Assembly: GCA_039566865.1 (NCBI GenBank)
Contig: CM076958.1
Coordinates: forward strand, 806,001-870,000
Length of the DNA stretch: 64,000 nt
Reading direction: 5' to 3'
DNA from: Aurelia coerulea
Lineage: Eukaryota > Cnidaria > Scyphozoa > Semaeostomeae > Ulmaridae
Part shown: positions 31,455-43,834 of the stretch, piece after piece
Position numbering within the stretch: the stretch's first letter is position 1
Layout: each line of letters begins with the position of its first letter
Translations under genes and position numbers: made by a program
The notes under the pieces: model-generated
Told to the model about the DNA's origin: nothing
The model's database searches: none
What the model saw: only the letters and a program-made list of their open reading frames with translations

Positions 31455-31600
31455 ATGAGTTGATCGATATTTCGATTTTTCATCTGCACTTGCTGTTCTG
31501 CAGAGTGGCGCGATAATTTTGGCTTGTATGAAGTCGTTCTGCAAACATGAGAAGCTCAATGTAGTGTACCCAAACTCAACGTAAAATGCATCCTTACAGG

Positions 31601-31718
31601 AGAGGTTCGATCGAGTGGCGTCAGAGCTTCTAACACTGTTGTGCACATTCAAAGAAGTCTGCAAACAGTACAAAAATATCGTTTGATTCTGAGTCGTTTC
31701 TTGAACAGCTGAAAAGTC
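31601..31718. repeat. Dispersed palindromic repeat C, copy 2
   Basis: Contains GGTTCGATCGAGTGGCGTCA and AAAAATATCGTTTGATTCTG, matching 59090-59190 and 11990-12055. Confidence 0.7.
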
Positions 31719-32141
31719 TATTTATAAAACAACTCCGTTTTTCGTTTTCAGTTGCCGTTCCACAGAGTGGTGAGAAAATTTAAAGCTTGAGTTTGGTCAT
31801 TCTAAAGGCATGAGAAACTCAATGAAATATACCCAAAACTCAATGTGAAAGGCTTATTCTTACAAAAACTTATAAAAACAACTCACTTTTTCGTTGGTTT
31901 TCTTCCACAGATGTTTCCTATCCAATTCTTATCGTGTGAGGTGCTCCTTTCTGTAAACAAACATCTCTGTACGAGCTACTAATTACAGTTGCCTTCGCTT
32001 TTCATCAGATTGGTCAATATGTAGATGATTTTGCAGCTGTCATGCTCAGACCCGTCTGCAGCACATGAAACGATTCAAAACTGAGCAAGATCACACTTGA
32101 GACAGATGCTAAATCTCTTATTTCTTTTTCACGAATAAGAG

Positions 32142-32216
32142 GCCTCCCAATCGGCGCGAGAACAGCTGCGTGACGGCAAGACGCCCAAGATGATTTCCTG
32201 CGTGAAGAAGAACTAA
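32142..32216 (+). CDS. Weak candidate terminal exon
   Basis: A GC-rich island in AT-rich DNA. After the AG at 32140-32141 (preceded by the pyrimidine run TTATTTCTTTTTC) the frame reads ASQSAREQLRDGKTPKMISC and then VKKN and TAA at 32214. Codon choice (CTG, CGT, GGC, AAG) looks coding. A GTAAGG directly after the stop could instead be a donor, in which case this would be an untranslated exon. No partner exon or family was recognised. Confidence 0.22.
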   Translation, partial: ASQSAREQLRDGKTPKMISCVKKN

Positions 32217-33336
32217 CGTAAGGTTAAGTTTCTTTGGATCAAAAATCTTAGCAAAATGCTTTAAAACAACGCGTTACTCTTCATTAGACTGCAAGTTGTT
32301 AGGTCCGTTCTAATGGATCATTACGCAGAATTTTAGATTTCTCTTTCGTGATAATTTACGCTTTATCAATATTTGCCTGACAATTTATCAGCGTTTTAAT
32401 GAACATGACATCAATATTGCAAAGTTCTGCTAAAATCAGCGGTTCGTGATCAAATACACGATTTTACGCTTTTAGTATTTGATTGTGATCTGATTTTAAC
32501 CCACTGAGATGATCTGCCAATTGCTGAATTCACACTAGAAAGTTTTTATTGTGACTAGGCTTGGATAAATTTACTAGGTGAGCCAGAAAAGATCTAACTT
32601 TTGAAAATCAAACGAGAATGATACGCAAAAATCAAAAGTCATTACCCCTAGTTTGCTTAGTTCGTATACAAAACTATTGGTGCATTTGTGTCAAATGAGA
32701 GGTCATGTGAGATTTACGATAACGCAGAATTACTTATGCAGAACCCAACAGAACGTTTCAGTTGTTGCTATTCGCGGGCATCTAATTTGAGACAAGCAGT
32801 CACGAAGATAACCTCTGTGCAGAATGATATGCATGAAGATGGTTTGGTTCAGTGTGATCTCGTGCCTTCCCCCTGTCAATGGCGCCATTGTTTGCTTGGA
32901 TTCTGCAACTTTCTGTAGCTGTGTAGGAGGGGAATCCTTCTACCTTCGGTGATGCTGCGAATGCTAGCCTCTGTGCAGGCCGCCGGTTACATCATCCTCT
33001 AAAGTTGACTTATTTGCATAATGAGTACTATCAATAAGGCTAATGATTCGTTCGTTCTAGAAAACGATTGTTTTGACATAATTGAGCTGCTAATGAAGTC
33101 AAGAACGTGCCAATTCTGGGTAAACTTGTTGTTGCGTCAGGGTAAACATTTTGGTAATTTATCCTTCTTAAGGTGTCAAATCTGTCTAACATGAAATAAG
33201 ACGACGTCAAATGTTTCTATAGGATCGCGGAAAACTTCTGTCTTGTATGCGCTTTATGTGCGCTTTCTTTATTTCAGTGCCAATTAGCAGAGATAAAACG
33301 TTAATCGATTGCTTTAACGAGCGTGACGGAAGTGGG
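32217..33336. other. Unassigned DNA with one MITE left end
   Basis: TA then CTAGGTGAGCCAGAAAAGAT at 32572-32593 matches the left end of the TA-type superfamily (46738, 63421). Its right end was not found. The frame at 32688-32918 has no motif. Confidence 0.45.
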
Positions 33337-33375
33337 TTACTTACTTACTTACTTACTTTCTTTCTTTCTTTCTCA
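33337..33375. repeat. Compound microsatellite (TTAC)n(TTTC)n
   Basis: Five TTAC/CTTA units followed by about four TTTC units and CACTGACTGAC. Confidence 0.95.
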
Positions 33376-33794
33376 CTGACTGACATCGAAGCCCCTTCTT
33401 AGATTACAAAGTGGACTTTGTAATCAATAAGGGCAAATGGTCTTGTCAAAACATGAAAATGTATAAGAGAAATTTAACATCACATAAAATACAGAACCTA
33501 TAGCAACCAAATTCACAAAAGGCATTGGTAAACTCTAGCCCCCTCCCCCTTCTCATGCCCAATTCCCCACTTCCTCCAAACCACAATATGACACACAATA
33601 TACCAATCCCATCATTTATCCTGTACCACACCTAAATCTGCCCCGTTCCTCGCATCCTTCTCAGCGTTTTCATCATGTACCTTCTTTGATTCTCTTTCAA
33701 AACGAACACCAGTACACAAGAGAACAATAAACCTGATACCGAAGGAAATATATTCCAGAAAATATAACAAAACAACAACCTAATTTGTGAAGAG
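33376..33794. other. No gene recognised
   Basis: Low-coding-potential DNA. The pyrimidine-rich stretch at 33538-33625 explains the minus-strand frame seen there. Confidence 0.5.
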
Positions 33795-34365
33795 CTTTGG
33801 TAAAGGGCCCAGGTAGCTAGCTCACTCGTTGTGCATTGAAGAAATTGTTATTAAGAGCAAACACGAACATATAGATCGAAATAAGGAGGATATATCTACA
33901 TGTCTGCCTCGGGCATTTAATTTGTTTGGTTCAAATGCCGATTGGGAGCTGATTCAATTCTCCTATTCTTTGGGGTGTGATTAAAACACTTACTGCTCAG
34001 CTTCTGAACCAAAGAAATAAAATGCCCGCGGTAGATGTGTAGATTTGTCCTTCTTCTTTCGATGTATGCTCATTTTTGCTCTTAAAAGCAATTTCTGGAA
34101 TGCATAAAGAGCGTGCTAGCTACCAGGATTTCAGAGAAACTTTTGCAGCTTTCTTTGTTTTGAATTACTGGTTGAGAGAATTTCCTTTGTCGGCAATCGC
34201 TAATTGCTTTGAATTCAGGTGTCAACAAAAGCAACTCTTGCTATTGTATAGCAAAATCTGTCCTTGTTCGCGAAAGGTTGTTTTTAAGAGAAGTTATAGG
34301 CTATGCTTATAACGAAAGAAGAAGGGAAATCTTAAGATGTGCATGGCGGATTTTGTTTATTTGAT
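33795..34365. repeat. Dispersed repeat A, composite partial copy
   Basis: 33795-34060 matches 47775-48010 (CAGGTAGCTAGCTCACTCGT and TGCCTCGGGCATTTAATTTG, with inverted TAAAATGCCC blocks). 34070-34365 matches the right arm of 27915-28514 (TTGAATTACTGGTTGAGAGA and GAAAGAAGAAGGG). The two parts form a longer version of the foldback family. Confidence 0.75.
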
Positions 34366-36679
34366 TCAGGAGCCGTGTGGTAATTGTTTTATGTAAGCCC
34401 TAAATGCGCGAGAATTACAATCCCTTCTGCTCGGCTTCTGAATCATCCCGGTTATGTGAGATCCTATTGTACGAGAGGTTGGGACCTCACTGAAGTTCCA
34501 TATAAACGCTGGAATGTGGAATGAAAAGCTGGAAGGTAGGATGAAATCGTCTGTTTTTCGCACGCGCCAAGTTCAAAACAACATGAAACCTAATTGCTGC
34601 TGGTGCCAATCACATTACCATTGCTATTGTAAACAATTATGAGGTGAAGGTAAGGTGGGATGAAAAAGTATGAAGTGGGATAAAATTTTTGCATATAAAC
34701 ACGCGCAGATTCGTCCCATGGGATACCTTACAGGTGCACCTGACAGCTTATAGCATAGAAGTGCCTGAAAAGTGGGACAGTTAAGTTGTCGATGTGCATT
34801 TGGTGTTAAGTTATTGATATTCAATATTTTGGAATGAATTAATTATCAGAAGCTGTTTACTACATATTTTCGTGTTGAAAATACCTGAAATAACCAGTAT
34901 TGGTGCTGTGAAGTTTATTATTAACGCAACATTTTCATAAAAAACTTGCACGTGTCATGACAACAAAGGCCGACAAAAAGAAGGCATGTGCAGGGCATAG
35001 TTGAAACAAACCCTTTGAATTTCGAATACTTCAAAATTTTATGGAAAATTGCACATTAAAGCACGCCGCTATATAGACAACAGACATACCAACGTGAAAT
35101 ACGACAGGCAGTTATTGTTGAAAATTCTTCTGAGACATGAGATATTCAAATGATTTTTGATAGCATATGATATGTGTAGAATTTGATGCAATGAGACGCC
35201 AAAAGTTTTTAGATTTTTTCTGAAACTTTTACCTACCTACAGAGATGAATTGATTCTAACACCTACTAACGTCGTTTGCATTCACTTCAGATCACGTGAT
35301 TACCCCCTTGGGGACACTTCCCTCTTTTCATAAAAATTAAGATCTTGGAACAACGTAAGCTGAATTTGTTTATGGCAGCACGCTCAATACAACCGTTATT
35401 AAATCGTTTGCTAAATGAAATAAATACACAAAATATCTTTAAATGAATGAATAGCCTAGAGCTTAATTTACTAAATAAAATAACACGGTGGAATTTAATG
35501 CAAATTAGAATAAAATATTGTGCAACGTAAGCTTGATGAAAATTGAACCGTAATCTTATTGCAACACCACAAGTAGTAATTTGTCCAACATACAAATATG
35601 ATAACAATAAAGTGATATATTTTAAGTTGGCAACTATTGTAGCAGAAAAGATGATTAAAGCCAACAAACTTTGTTTAGACATTGAGCAACGAGAGACACC
35701 TAAAACCATTTGTATGCAACAAAAATATATCAAAATGCACTGACACGCCAAACATTACAGCACAGAAAGACCCAAAGTCCAAAGTTGTTTGGTCCTACCT
35801 TTCAACCTTTAATGTATTCTGATTCCTACTGGTAACAAGTGACAATTCCTTGTGACAATTCCAAGTGATAACAACTGGTAACAATTCCTGATACTTGAAG
35901 AACGAAAACTTCGCTTCCAGGAAACGTGCATCTTGGATGGCTGGGCTGGTGAAGTCGAAATAGCACGTCAACTTTACAATAAATACTAATTTTTGGCCAC
36001 ATGTCGTGCATGCTTCGAGTGAGCAAACGAGAGTAAATAAATCTTTTAATGGGATAAGAAGAAATCAGATATAACGATTTGAAAGTTCTCGGTGATGCCT
36101 TTTTAAGCATTTCATTGCCTCGGTACGAGAGATGGTTTGGTTTTCAAATGGGATAAGGGTGTGTTGTATTACTGTTGTTTGGAAGTTGTGCTGTTTTTGT
36201 TTAGATGTTGTTTTGCTATTGTTTGGAGTTCATTACATCCCATAAGATGGTCGGATCACTGCTATTTTTGCATGAGGATAATTTCAGGGATTTGAGTTTC
36301 AAATGAAAAATAACCTGCCGGGCGAATTAAAGAGACTATTGTGGAGGGTCCTAAATTTACCCTTGAATATCTAGTCTTTAATCTCATTTGTCACCTTGCA
36401 TGGTTGTACAGCTGATTTCCAAAATCTCGATCCTCTTATTGGTCAGCTGTTGAATGTGTTCAATTTTCCAAACGAGTTTATGAAGCCCCAGAATTACAAT
36501 TTTCACAAATTGTGTGTGTATTTCAAATAAAGGATGCTTCATTTCTGAGACAGATGATAAAATTCCCGGAGCAGATGTTTAGACATATCCTCCTTCATTC
36601 AAGGAATACTCTCGTCATCTCTTAAAGTCCCTCTCCAGAGCTATGTAGCATGAGGTGGCTGCCTAGGTTTCAGGCCTTT
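34366..36679. other. No gene recognised
   Basis: AT-rich. A block at 34480-34700 with repeated GGGATGAAA and GGAATG (GGTGGGATGAAAAAGTATGA, AAGTGGGATAAAATT) is a weak internal repetition. The 154-codon minus frame at 35287-35751 and the 94-codon one at 35826-36110 have no recognisable domains and atypical composition, so I do not call them. Around 35815-35890 GTGACAATTCC and GTAACAA repeat a few times. Confidence 0.45.
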
Positions 36680-36738
36680 CAGCAAGCAAGCAAGCAAGCT
36701 GATGTGGACCTGCGGCACTAAAGCAAGCAAGCAAGCAG
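36680..36738. repeat. (CAAG)n microsatellite in two blocks
   Basis: AGCAAGCAAGCAAGCAAGC at 36681-36699 and AAGCAAGCAAGCAAGCAG at 36721-36738. The flank GCTGATGTGGACCTGCGG recurs as GCTGATGTGGGCCTGTGG at 36788, so the unit was duplicated. Confidence 0.9.
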
Positions 36739-36904
36739 CATTTATTTGCTAACGCATTACGCAGGCTAGGTTTCTGCCAGCTATACAGCTGATGTGGGCC
36801 TGTGGTAGTACTACAGTTTGTGCCCTCTGAGTACTCATTTACCGATGTTCATGGGATCTTTTGCGCTCTGCTTAGTGCTTTGCTATATAATGCAAGGGTC
36901 TACT

Positions 36905-37330
36905 CGTAGGTTATTGACGAAAGAAAATTTTCGGAATTATGAAAGACATATGGTACAGTTGTAGGCGTGGCGTGAGAGGAAGTAAATGAATTAGTGAAAA
37001 CATGTTAGCAAAGCTTGATGGTGAACAATCCCTTATTCTGCCTCTTCCTATGCACAATTCTAAGAGATTTTGACGCAAGAACATTTTCTGATTTTCAAAA
37101 TTCGGAAGTTGCAGTTGCAGGTTACGTGAGAGGAAATTGATTTCTAAAAGCATGTTAGCTACCATTCAACAATAAACAGTTCCTTATTTGTGTCTTTCTC
37201 CCTATTTTCCATTATGCATGCATAATTCTAAGTGACTTTGACGCAAAGACATTTTCTGAATTTCAAAATTTTGTATGTTACACTTGTAATTATGACGTTG
37301 TTAGGAAATGAATTCATAAAGGACAGCCTT
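36905..37330. repeat. Diverged tandem repeat, about 160-bp units, three copies
   Basis: TTGACGAAAGAAAATTTTC, TTGACGCAAGAACATTTTCT and TTGACGCAAAGACATTTTCT start near 36913, 37070 and 37238. Each is followed by a TACAGTTGTAGG or similar block, AGGAAxTxAATT and a CTTATT/CCTATT block. The minus-strand frame here is repeat-derived. Confidence 0.75.
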
Positions 37331-37489
37331 CACTTAGGATCAAATTGATAGAAATTGCCATGCTGTTACGCTCTGTGTTCACTCGCAGTCTTACTGAGAA
37401 TGACGAACAGGATGAGTTTTGTAAAAGAGAACAAGAACAACACATGCTCTCTTTTTTAAATACAGTTCATTGGGATCTATTGGGAAATA

Positions 37490-37880
37490 GTTTCGTAAAA
37501 AGGTTTCAAGTCACGCAAACTCGTGTGTCATGCTTTCAAGAAGAGTTCATTGTTTTAGTAGTAGAATTTTAAGATAAACTATGTTGTTATTTGTAAACTG
37601 CTGTTCGTTACAATGTAAAAGGAAATACTTTCACGGAAAGGCTTTAATTGACTCAGAAACAAACAGAATCTTTATATTCAATGCTTTCAAGAGTTCACAG
37701 TTTTGAAGAGAATCTGAAGATAAATTAAACTGTAGTTCGTTACAACCTTCACAGGGAACAATTTTGTGAAAAGGCTCTGAATTGACACTACAATTAATGA
37801 AATTTTTAAATTGCATTGCTTTTAAAACTTCACAGTTTTTGGTAGATTTTTTACGAGAAAGGAGAGAATTTCTTATTCTC
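37490..37880. repeat. Diverged tandem repeat, about 125-155 bp units
   Basis: Blocks TTCAAGAGTTCACAGTTTTG (37685) and TTTTAAAACTTCACAGTTTT (37820), with CTGTTCGTTACAATGT and TGTAGTTCGTTACAACCT, recur in order together with GGAAAGGCTTTAATTGAC and AAAAGGCTCTGAATTGAC. Similarity is about 70 percent. Confidence 0.65.
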
Positions 37881-40501
37881 ATAATTCATTCGATTTTACT
37901 TTAACCAACCACTCGTAATTATGGAACGAAATGACCGATTTCGACCAAACAAATTTTGATATCTTAGTAAGCTTTTCTTCTATGCATTCAAGTTTAAAGA
38001 AAAGAATTTACAAAATGAGCTGCATCAATAAAAATCGGCAAAGATCTCATGTTTTTTTCTGACCCACTCTGTAAAGTATTCTTCAGGCTGTTAATCTTGA
38101 CTTGACAAGGAACTATCTTGACAAATTCTTTGTAAATTATTGCACCATCATAAATTTCCTCATTATGTAGTTTTGAAAAATTCTGTTTTGATGAGAAGCA
38201 CGATATCAAAAGAGATTTTTACTTTCAAAATGATAACAATGTTAAATTCTATCTACTTTCATTTGCTATCGAGTGTCTAGAAGATCAGCTCCTACCAGTT
38301 TGTAACTGTTTGTGCAAATAACGAAATTTGTATTTCCTAGAATGACAGTTTTAAAATAGCGTAAAGATAATGTTCAAACAGGCACGCCTATTTTTCTTTT
38401 TGTTTATATTTCTTTTATGACAAGTATAGGAAATGAACTCACACAAGCGTCAACTGTATTGACAGTTCGCAATATTTTAAACATTATTTCTTCCCAAGAC
38501 ACATCGTCTTTAGAAATTTAGAGCAACAAAGATAAAGTGTTAAGAAATAACACTTGTATGTTTTGCCTTGTTTGTTGAATGTTTTCGATAATCTCCTGCA
38601 AGCTTGTTAAATGCCTTTGACAGAAGAACATTGCTTAATTCATTAGTCACAGTTTCGATATGCAAGGTTTGATTGAATGGCGTTAAATTTTTGAATATTT
38701 TATGAAGCATTATTGCTCATAATATGCAATTTCAAGCTATGTCATTTGGGACATGCATTTTTGTATTAATTGCAAGATATTTTTAGCTACAAACACGACG
38801 TTATGTGAAAAAATATTGCTCAAAGTCTGGTTCTTCAACCATATTTTCATTGCCTCTTTCCCGTAAGAATAGTATATGGCAACGAGACCTGAAATTAATT
38901 CAATCTTTGGTACAGGTTCACGAAAGAAATTTAATGATCGGTAACAAAATTAGTTTTTGTCAGTGTTTGAAAAATGTTCACTCCTCATTGGGTCACCCTG
39001 CAGCATCTAATACTCTCTCCTATCAATCAAATTTTGATCCCTTTACTTATCTTCTATGCCCATCTCAACAAGGCTAGCTGATGACGTCATAGATTACGTG
39101 ACCTCGAACTGATACGCTTAAACATGACCTCGTTTTATCATTTTGATCAAAATTGGGATGACAAGATGGGCATATCTGGCCAAATTTCAATTTACTTTAT
39201 CTTTTGTAATCATTAGATTTCTGATTTGTTGATTTTTTTACTTATAACAGACAATTCTCTTTAGGAATTAGTATAGTTGATTGAGTCTGTTAGCACAACT
39301 TTCATCTCTCCTTCTCCTCCGCCTTTTCTTTCTCCATTCCCCCGCAGCGCCGTTTACCTTTTGCATTTTTAGGGCTCAATCGACTGATGAAAAAAAGTGA
39401 GACTTGGACAAGTCCAAACTCAAGGACAATAGACCAGTTAGCTATTCTACAAAAAGAATCTAGATTGAACTATATTTTCACGATTTTCTGGGTAAAAATG
39501 GTACGATAAAATGGTATTAAAATGGCAGATGCAAGAAACGAAAAAAGTCTTGAGCAATTGGCACACTCTTTATCTCTCACTCATTATGTATAAACTAGGC
39601 TTGCCGCGCGTCACCTGCGGCGCAACGCAGAATTATGGTGTATGAATAGTTCAATTTTCGCGCGCCGGTGACTGAAGGGAGAAAAATATATGTATTCGAT
39701 CGATTTGGTACTTCTTTATTTCCATAATACATCATTTTCAGATGAACACTATTGAAGGGGGAAATGAGCTCAATGTGGGAGTATCTTTGAACAGCAAGGC
39801 CTAAGGTTGATGTTTTGGCGTATTCCACCCTCTTAGAGGGTCTGAAGTATTTACTTGAAAATTGAAAGTGGGGGGGGGGAGAGCGGGGGGACCCTCGGGG
39901 TGGCAAAGAGCAACAGTTGTTTTGCTTAAAATCATATCCCTGCTGTGCTTTCTATTTTAGAAACTTAGTACACACCCTCTACACCGCATTCGTCTTTACC
40001 TTTTCTCTCTTCATTTTGCATTGCTCTTTCCACTCTTTATAAACTATCACCCTGAAAACTTCACTGCATACTTACTCTATATATTTTACCGCACCTCCGA
40101 GAATCCCCATTATTTCCGTTACATAAAAGCTTTTCTAGCACATGATATTACCACAATTTTCATCATTTTGTTCCTAAAACTTTAAGATTTCAGTTACAAT
40201 TTTGTTCTAATCCGCTTTGAAAGTTAACGTTCGGAAAGGAACAATTCAGCCTTCGTTGCTCTTGACGATTTAGTTCCTCCTTTGTCGTTGATTGTTCTTT
40301 GGTTTGGATTTTGGATAGGGAGACGCTGTTGTAGCTCCAAGTGTCCCATTGAACAAGTGTCCCATTGTCCAAGTGTCCGATGGAAAGGAAGTTCTCTCAA
40401 GAAGACAATCACGTGATCTGAAAAGGGTCTCTTGTTGAAATTACGAACGTACGCCAAAAAAGCGCGGGAAAATACACTCAAATTTAACCACATGACCCAT
40501 C
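37881..40501. other. No gene recognised
   Basis: AT-rich. The 90-codon frame at 38805-39077 is the longest and has no motif. A GGGGGGGGG run with further G-blocks at 39867-39901 could form a quadruplex. CAAGTGTCCCATTG is repeated at 40338-40375. A partial repeat C block (TTAGCTATTCTACAAAAAGA) is at 39437. Confidence 0.45.
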
Positions 40502-40509
40502 ATTGTTAC

Positions 40510-40855
40510 CCCAGGGGGGACACTCGGCACGTACACATACGGGGGGGTCAGTCCGAGAAATTTTCAGGAACCCCAAAAATATCAGTTTAGCTTCATTACA
40601 ACCCAAAAATATCAGCTCATTTTATGCCTTGACATTTGTAAACGAACATAAAAGATCCTGAAACAATGCAAATTGAGACCAGGATTGCCTCTAAAGAACC
40701 CAGAAATATCATTTTCATAATATTTGATGCCCAAAAATATCAAAAACATAATTTCATTTTATTTGGACCCAAAAATATCACTTTCGGCAACATTCTGACC
40801 CAAAAATATCGGACTTACCTCCCCGTATGTGCATGTGCTGAGTGCCCCCCCTGGG
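40510..40855. mobile_element. hAT-like MITE with 8-bp target duplication ATTGTTAC
   Basis: Ends CCCAGGGGGGACACTCGGCA and TGCTGAGTGCCCCCCCTGGG are inverted repeats; just inside, ACACATACGGGG pairs with CCCCGTATGTGC. ATTGTTAC occurs exactly at 40502-40509 and 40856-40863. The interior has at least six ACCCAAAAATATCA motifs. The 80-codon frame at 40666-40908 spans these and is an artefact. Confidence 0.95.
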
Positions 40856-41324
40856 ATTGTTACTGGGCCCATCTATATGCGCTTTTATATGTAAGACCAT
40901 CAATTTAATTAAGTCGTGACATATACATAAATATGAGCTGCGATCCTATTTTTAGTTTCATCCCCCGATAATGCAATCAAGATCATTCTGTTTTGAACAG
41001 TCATCATAAAATATATGAAATCTGTTTTCCTCGTAACAATTTCGATTCGATATCTCCATATATTTTATCTTCACTTATCTGATTGTGTCGGCAATAGTTT
41101 TAGTCGCTTTTTCACAGAGTTTCAAAAGGATTTATTTATTTACAGACAGATCTTTATTTTGTTTTGACTTTAGAGTATCATAAATTGCTTGTTTTAAAAC
41201 ATCAAAGCAATTTCAAGGTTTGTTTAGGTGAAGCGAAGATATCAAAGGAAATCGATATAGTTAAAAGCTGGCCAAGTTAAAAATGTAATCTATTGTATTT
41301 AACAACTTTGACGCGTGCGGTCTC

Positions 41325-41415
41325 ATTGTGTAGCTAAGGAAACAATGGGTGTGTACGCGTTTCTTTAGCCTATTTATAGCCACTGCGAGATAAAGCTATG
41401 TCTATTCCCTTTCAT
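41325..41415. repeat. Dispersed repeat B, copy 2 (inverted)
   Basis: AAACAATGGGTGTGTACGCG, TTTCTTTAGCCTATTTATAG and AAGCTATGTCTATTCCCTTT are the reverse complement of 8338-8430. Confidence 0.7.
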
Positions 41416-41689
41416 TTTTTAAAATAAGTTATTTTTCACTTTACAGTTTCAATAGTTTTTGTTGCTTTTTCGCGAAAATTTGATATTTTATTTTGCAGAC
41501 ACAATTGTATATTATTGTGTCTTGAATGTCCTGTCCCCAAAATGCACAAATTTCAACAAGAAGCGAGCAAATATTCTTTTACGAACATTTAAGACTTTAG
41601 CAGGAATTGCTTGCCAAGCATATTTAAAAAGTTTAGCTATACCTATTGTTGCAGAAATAGCAAGAAAATTATGTTGGATAGAAGGTTTA

Positions 41690-41810
41690 TCCAGACTCCA
41701 GTAGACCTTTTAGCTATTCTCAGATAGGATTTGAATCGAACGATATTTTTTTGCATTTTGCAGAATTTTCAAATGTGCGCAATAGTGATAGAAGCTCTAA
41801 CGTCAATCAA
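41690..41810. repeat. Dispersed palindromic repeat C, copy 3
   Basis: ACCTTTTAGCTATTCTCAGA, a GAATCGAACGATATTTTTTT-like core and GATAGAAGCTCTAACG match the other copies (11945, 31601, 59050). Confidence 0.65.
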
Positions 41811-43236
41811 TCAAAAACGTTGGTAAACAATGGACTTTGTGTCGGGCTAGACTTTTTCTTCCCGTACTCTTATGCTCTCATAAAACAATGTAAAGAAATA
41901 TTGCTCGATCCAGACTCTTTTGCAGAAAAGCTAAAGGTATATTATTTGCTTTCGATCTTGATAGTGAAAAGCTGGTGTCTCCTGAAGAAGACCAACATTT
42001 TTTATACCGCAACATGCAGCAACATTTTCAGTTTTATTTTTCAGTTTCGAGTGTTCTTCATTTTAAAATTCTCAGCATATAAAGGACCACAAAAACAACA
42101 AATAACCAGCAAGGAATATGATATATGAAATAACGGTTCATACACAATGGGATGATAAAACAAAAATAGATATTTGCATGATAGGAATTTCTTAAAAGAA
42201 GAACTCTCTCATTAGTCATTAGGTAGACTAATCGAGGAGAGAGCACCCCATCGACTTTGGCTATTTTTTATGAATACCAATTAGCTATAGGTGTTGATTG
42301 CATTTTGGAGGTCCTGCAAGGTAATTCATTGTATGCAGGTGACATTGTTTCCTAGTTTGGCCAAACCTTCAGTCCTATTTTGCATCAAGGTTTAATTTGG
42401 GCGTCAAGCAGTTCAACGCAATAGCCATATAACAAGGAATTATATTTAAGTCCCTCACAGACAGAGCTCTGACTTTAAGAGGAGACAGAACTGTCAAGTT
42501 AACGCACATACATTTTAGATGGAGTCTAATTTGCGAGAGATGCTTCACAATGAATGATACCGAAGTTTAATTGAACTCAATAGACATATATCTAACTCCC
42601 TTATAGACAAAGTTCATAATAAGTTATTTTTCGGAGCAGACAGAACTTTCAACATTAATCTTGATAATGTCAGCGTTGGAGCTTATTTTGAAAATCAAAT
42701 TCATTAAGAGGCGTTCCAACTTTCTGCTGATTATTATGAGGCTGGCATTTTGTGCAGAAATGTCAAAACCACGAATCAGCAGAGAATCCTCTACGAATAG
42801 ATAGATTTCATTCCTAATGATAATAATTAATTCATGTTGCAAAAATACAACATGCCTGATGAGGTCTTAGTCTGTCAGCTGATATAAATATTTTGATACT
42901 CTATTGTATACTAAACAAAGGTTTAATCAATGTTCACCAAAGGCCTATCTCGAGAGACTTTTGGAGTATATTTTGTGAAGAAATTCAATTTGATTGTTCT
43001 ATCTTTTGCTGGCTCAGACAAGTGTTTTCACACCTAAGAACACTAATAACATAGTGAGGACGACGGTATTGCATATTTTGGCGTCAGATAAGAAATTAAA
43101 TCGTTAGAATATTTCTAATCACGACTACTATCATCATTAAACCTGCAGTTTAATTTCTTAGAAGAACGAGTTGGCCAACCTTTTCTTCTCGCCAAACCAT
43201 TTCGCTCATTGAGCTTGCGAAAATTTGTATTAAATA

Positions 43237-43834
43237 CCGGGTGTCCCAAAATGATGTATGATCGTTTGATTGCTTATATGTCCATAACCAATTAACCGAT
43301 TTTCAAAAACTTTATTTTATCCGATTGCCGAAAGGCTAAATTGCATTTGAGGATGTTGGTTGTGGTTAAGGCCGATGTCTTCATGTCGAAAAGAAGATTA
43401 ACAAAACTGCTCAAATTAAAGCCTTAGATGGCATGAAAAAGAAACGGACGGCCTTCTCTCCCAGTCAACATTTTGGATGTGATGCAAAAGGCTGAACTTA
43501 TATGTCGTTCAGAGAATATATGTCGTTTAGAGAATACGAATTCAGTTAATACTGAGTTCAGAGAATACGAATACGAGTTCAGCCTTTTGCATCACATCTC
43601 AAATGTTGACTGGAAAAATAGGCCGTTTCTTTCTCGTGCCATCTAAGGCTTGAATTTGAGCACATTTATCAATCTCCTTTTCGACATGAAAACGCCGTGG
43701 TAAGACCACAGCCAACATCTTAAAATACAATTCAGCCTTTAGGCAATCAAATAAAACAAAGTTTTTGAAAATCGGTTCATTGGTTATGGACCTGTAAGCA
43801 ATCAAACAGTAATACATCATTTTGGGGCACCCGG
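43237..43834. mobile_element. Full-length mariner-like foldback MITE flanked by TA
   Basis: CCGGGTGTCCCAAAATGATG follows TA at 43235-43236 and CATCATTTTGGGGCACCCGG precedes TA at 43835-43836. The arms are about 260 bp, around 85 percent identical, and meet in a short core with repeated GAGAATACGA and GTTCAG motifs (43505-43580). The minus-strand frame at 43599-43820 is an arm translation without transposase motifs. Confidence 0.95.

Larger units (their letters stand above)
29840..32080. repeat. Satellite-like array, about 350-bp units, diverged
   Basis: Landmarks recur in order: ACAGAGAAG-type block, AAACAACTCACTTT, TTTGTAAACAAACATCTTTG, GAGCTACTAATTACACTTTC, TCATTGATTAGTCCCTGCTA, and TTTTTCAGCTGTCACTCTAA (near 30145, 30548, 30901 and, more diverged, 32030). 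The spacing is 353 bp between the second and third landmarks, and 403 bp between the first and second because a 53-bp element sits in the first. Non-coding; open frames here differ between units. Confidence 0.88.
40864..43234. other. No gene recognised; dispersed repeat fragments
   Basis: Contains repeat B copy 2 (41325-41415), repeat C copy 3 (41690-41810) and the 42220-42245 block shared with 26341. Several frames up to 125 codons (41459-42128) cross these repeats and have no motifs. In 42480-42700, ACAGACAGAGCTCTGACTTT and TTATAGACAAAGTTCATAAT hint at a further weak tandem. Confidence 0.45.

Noticed and set aside
35287..35751. 154-codon minus-strand frame
   Set aside because: No domain, composition like translated AT-rich DNA, and no splice or conservation support.
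40666..40908. 80-codon plus-strand frame
   Set aside because: It lies over the periodic interior and right end of a hAT-like MITE.
41751..42128. 125-codon plus-strand frame
   Set aside because: It starts inside dispersed repeat C and continues through unassigned AT-rich DNA; no motif.
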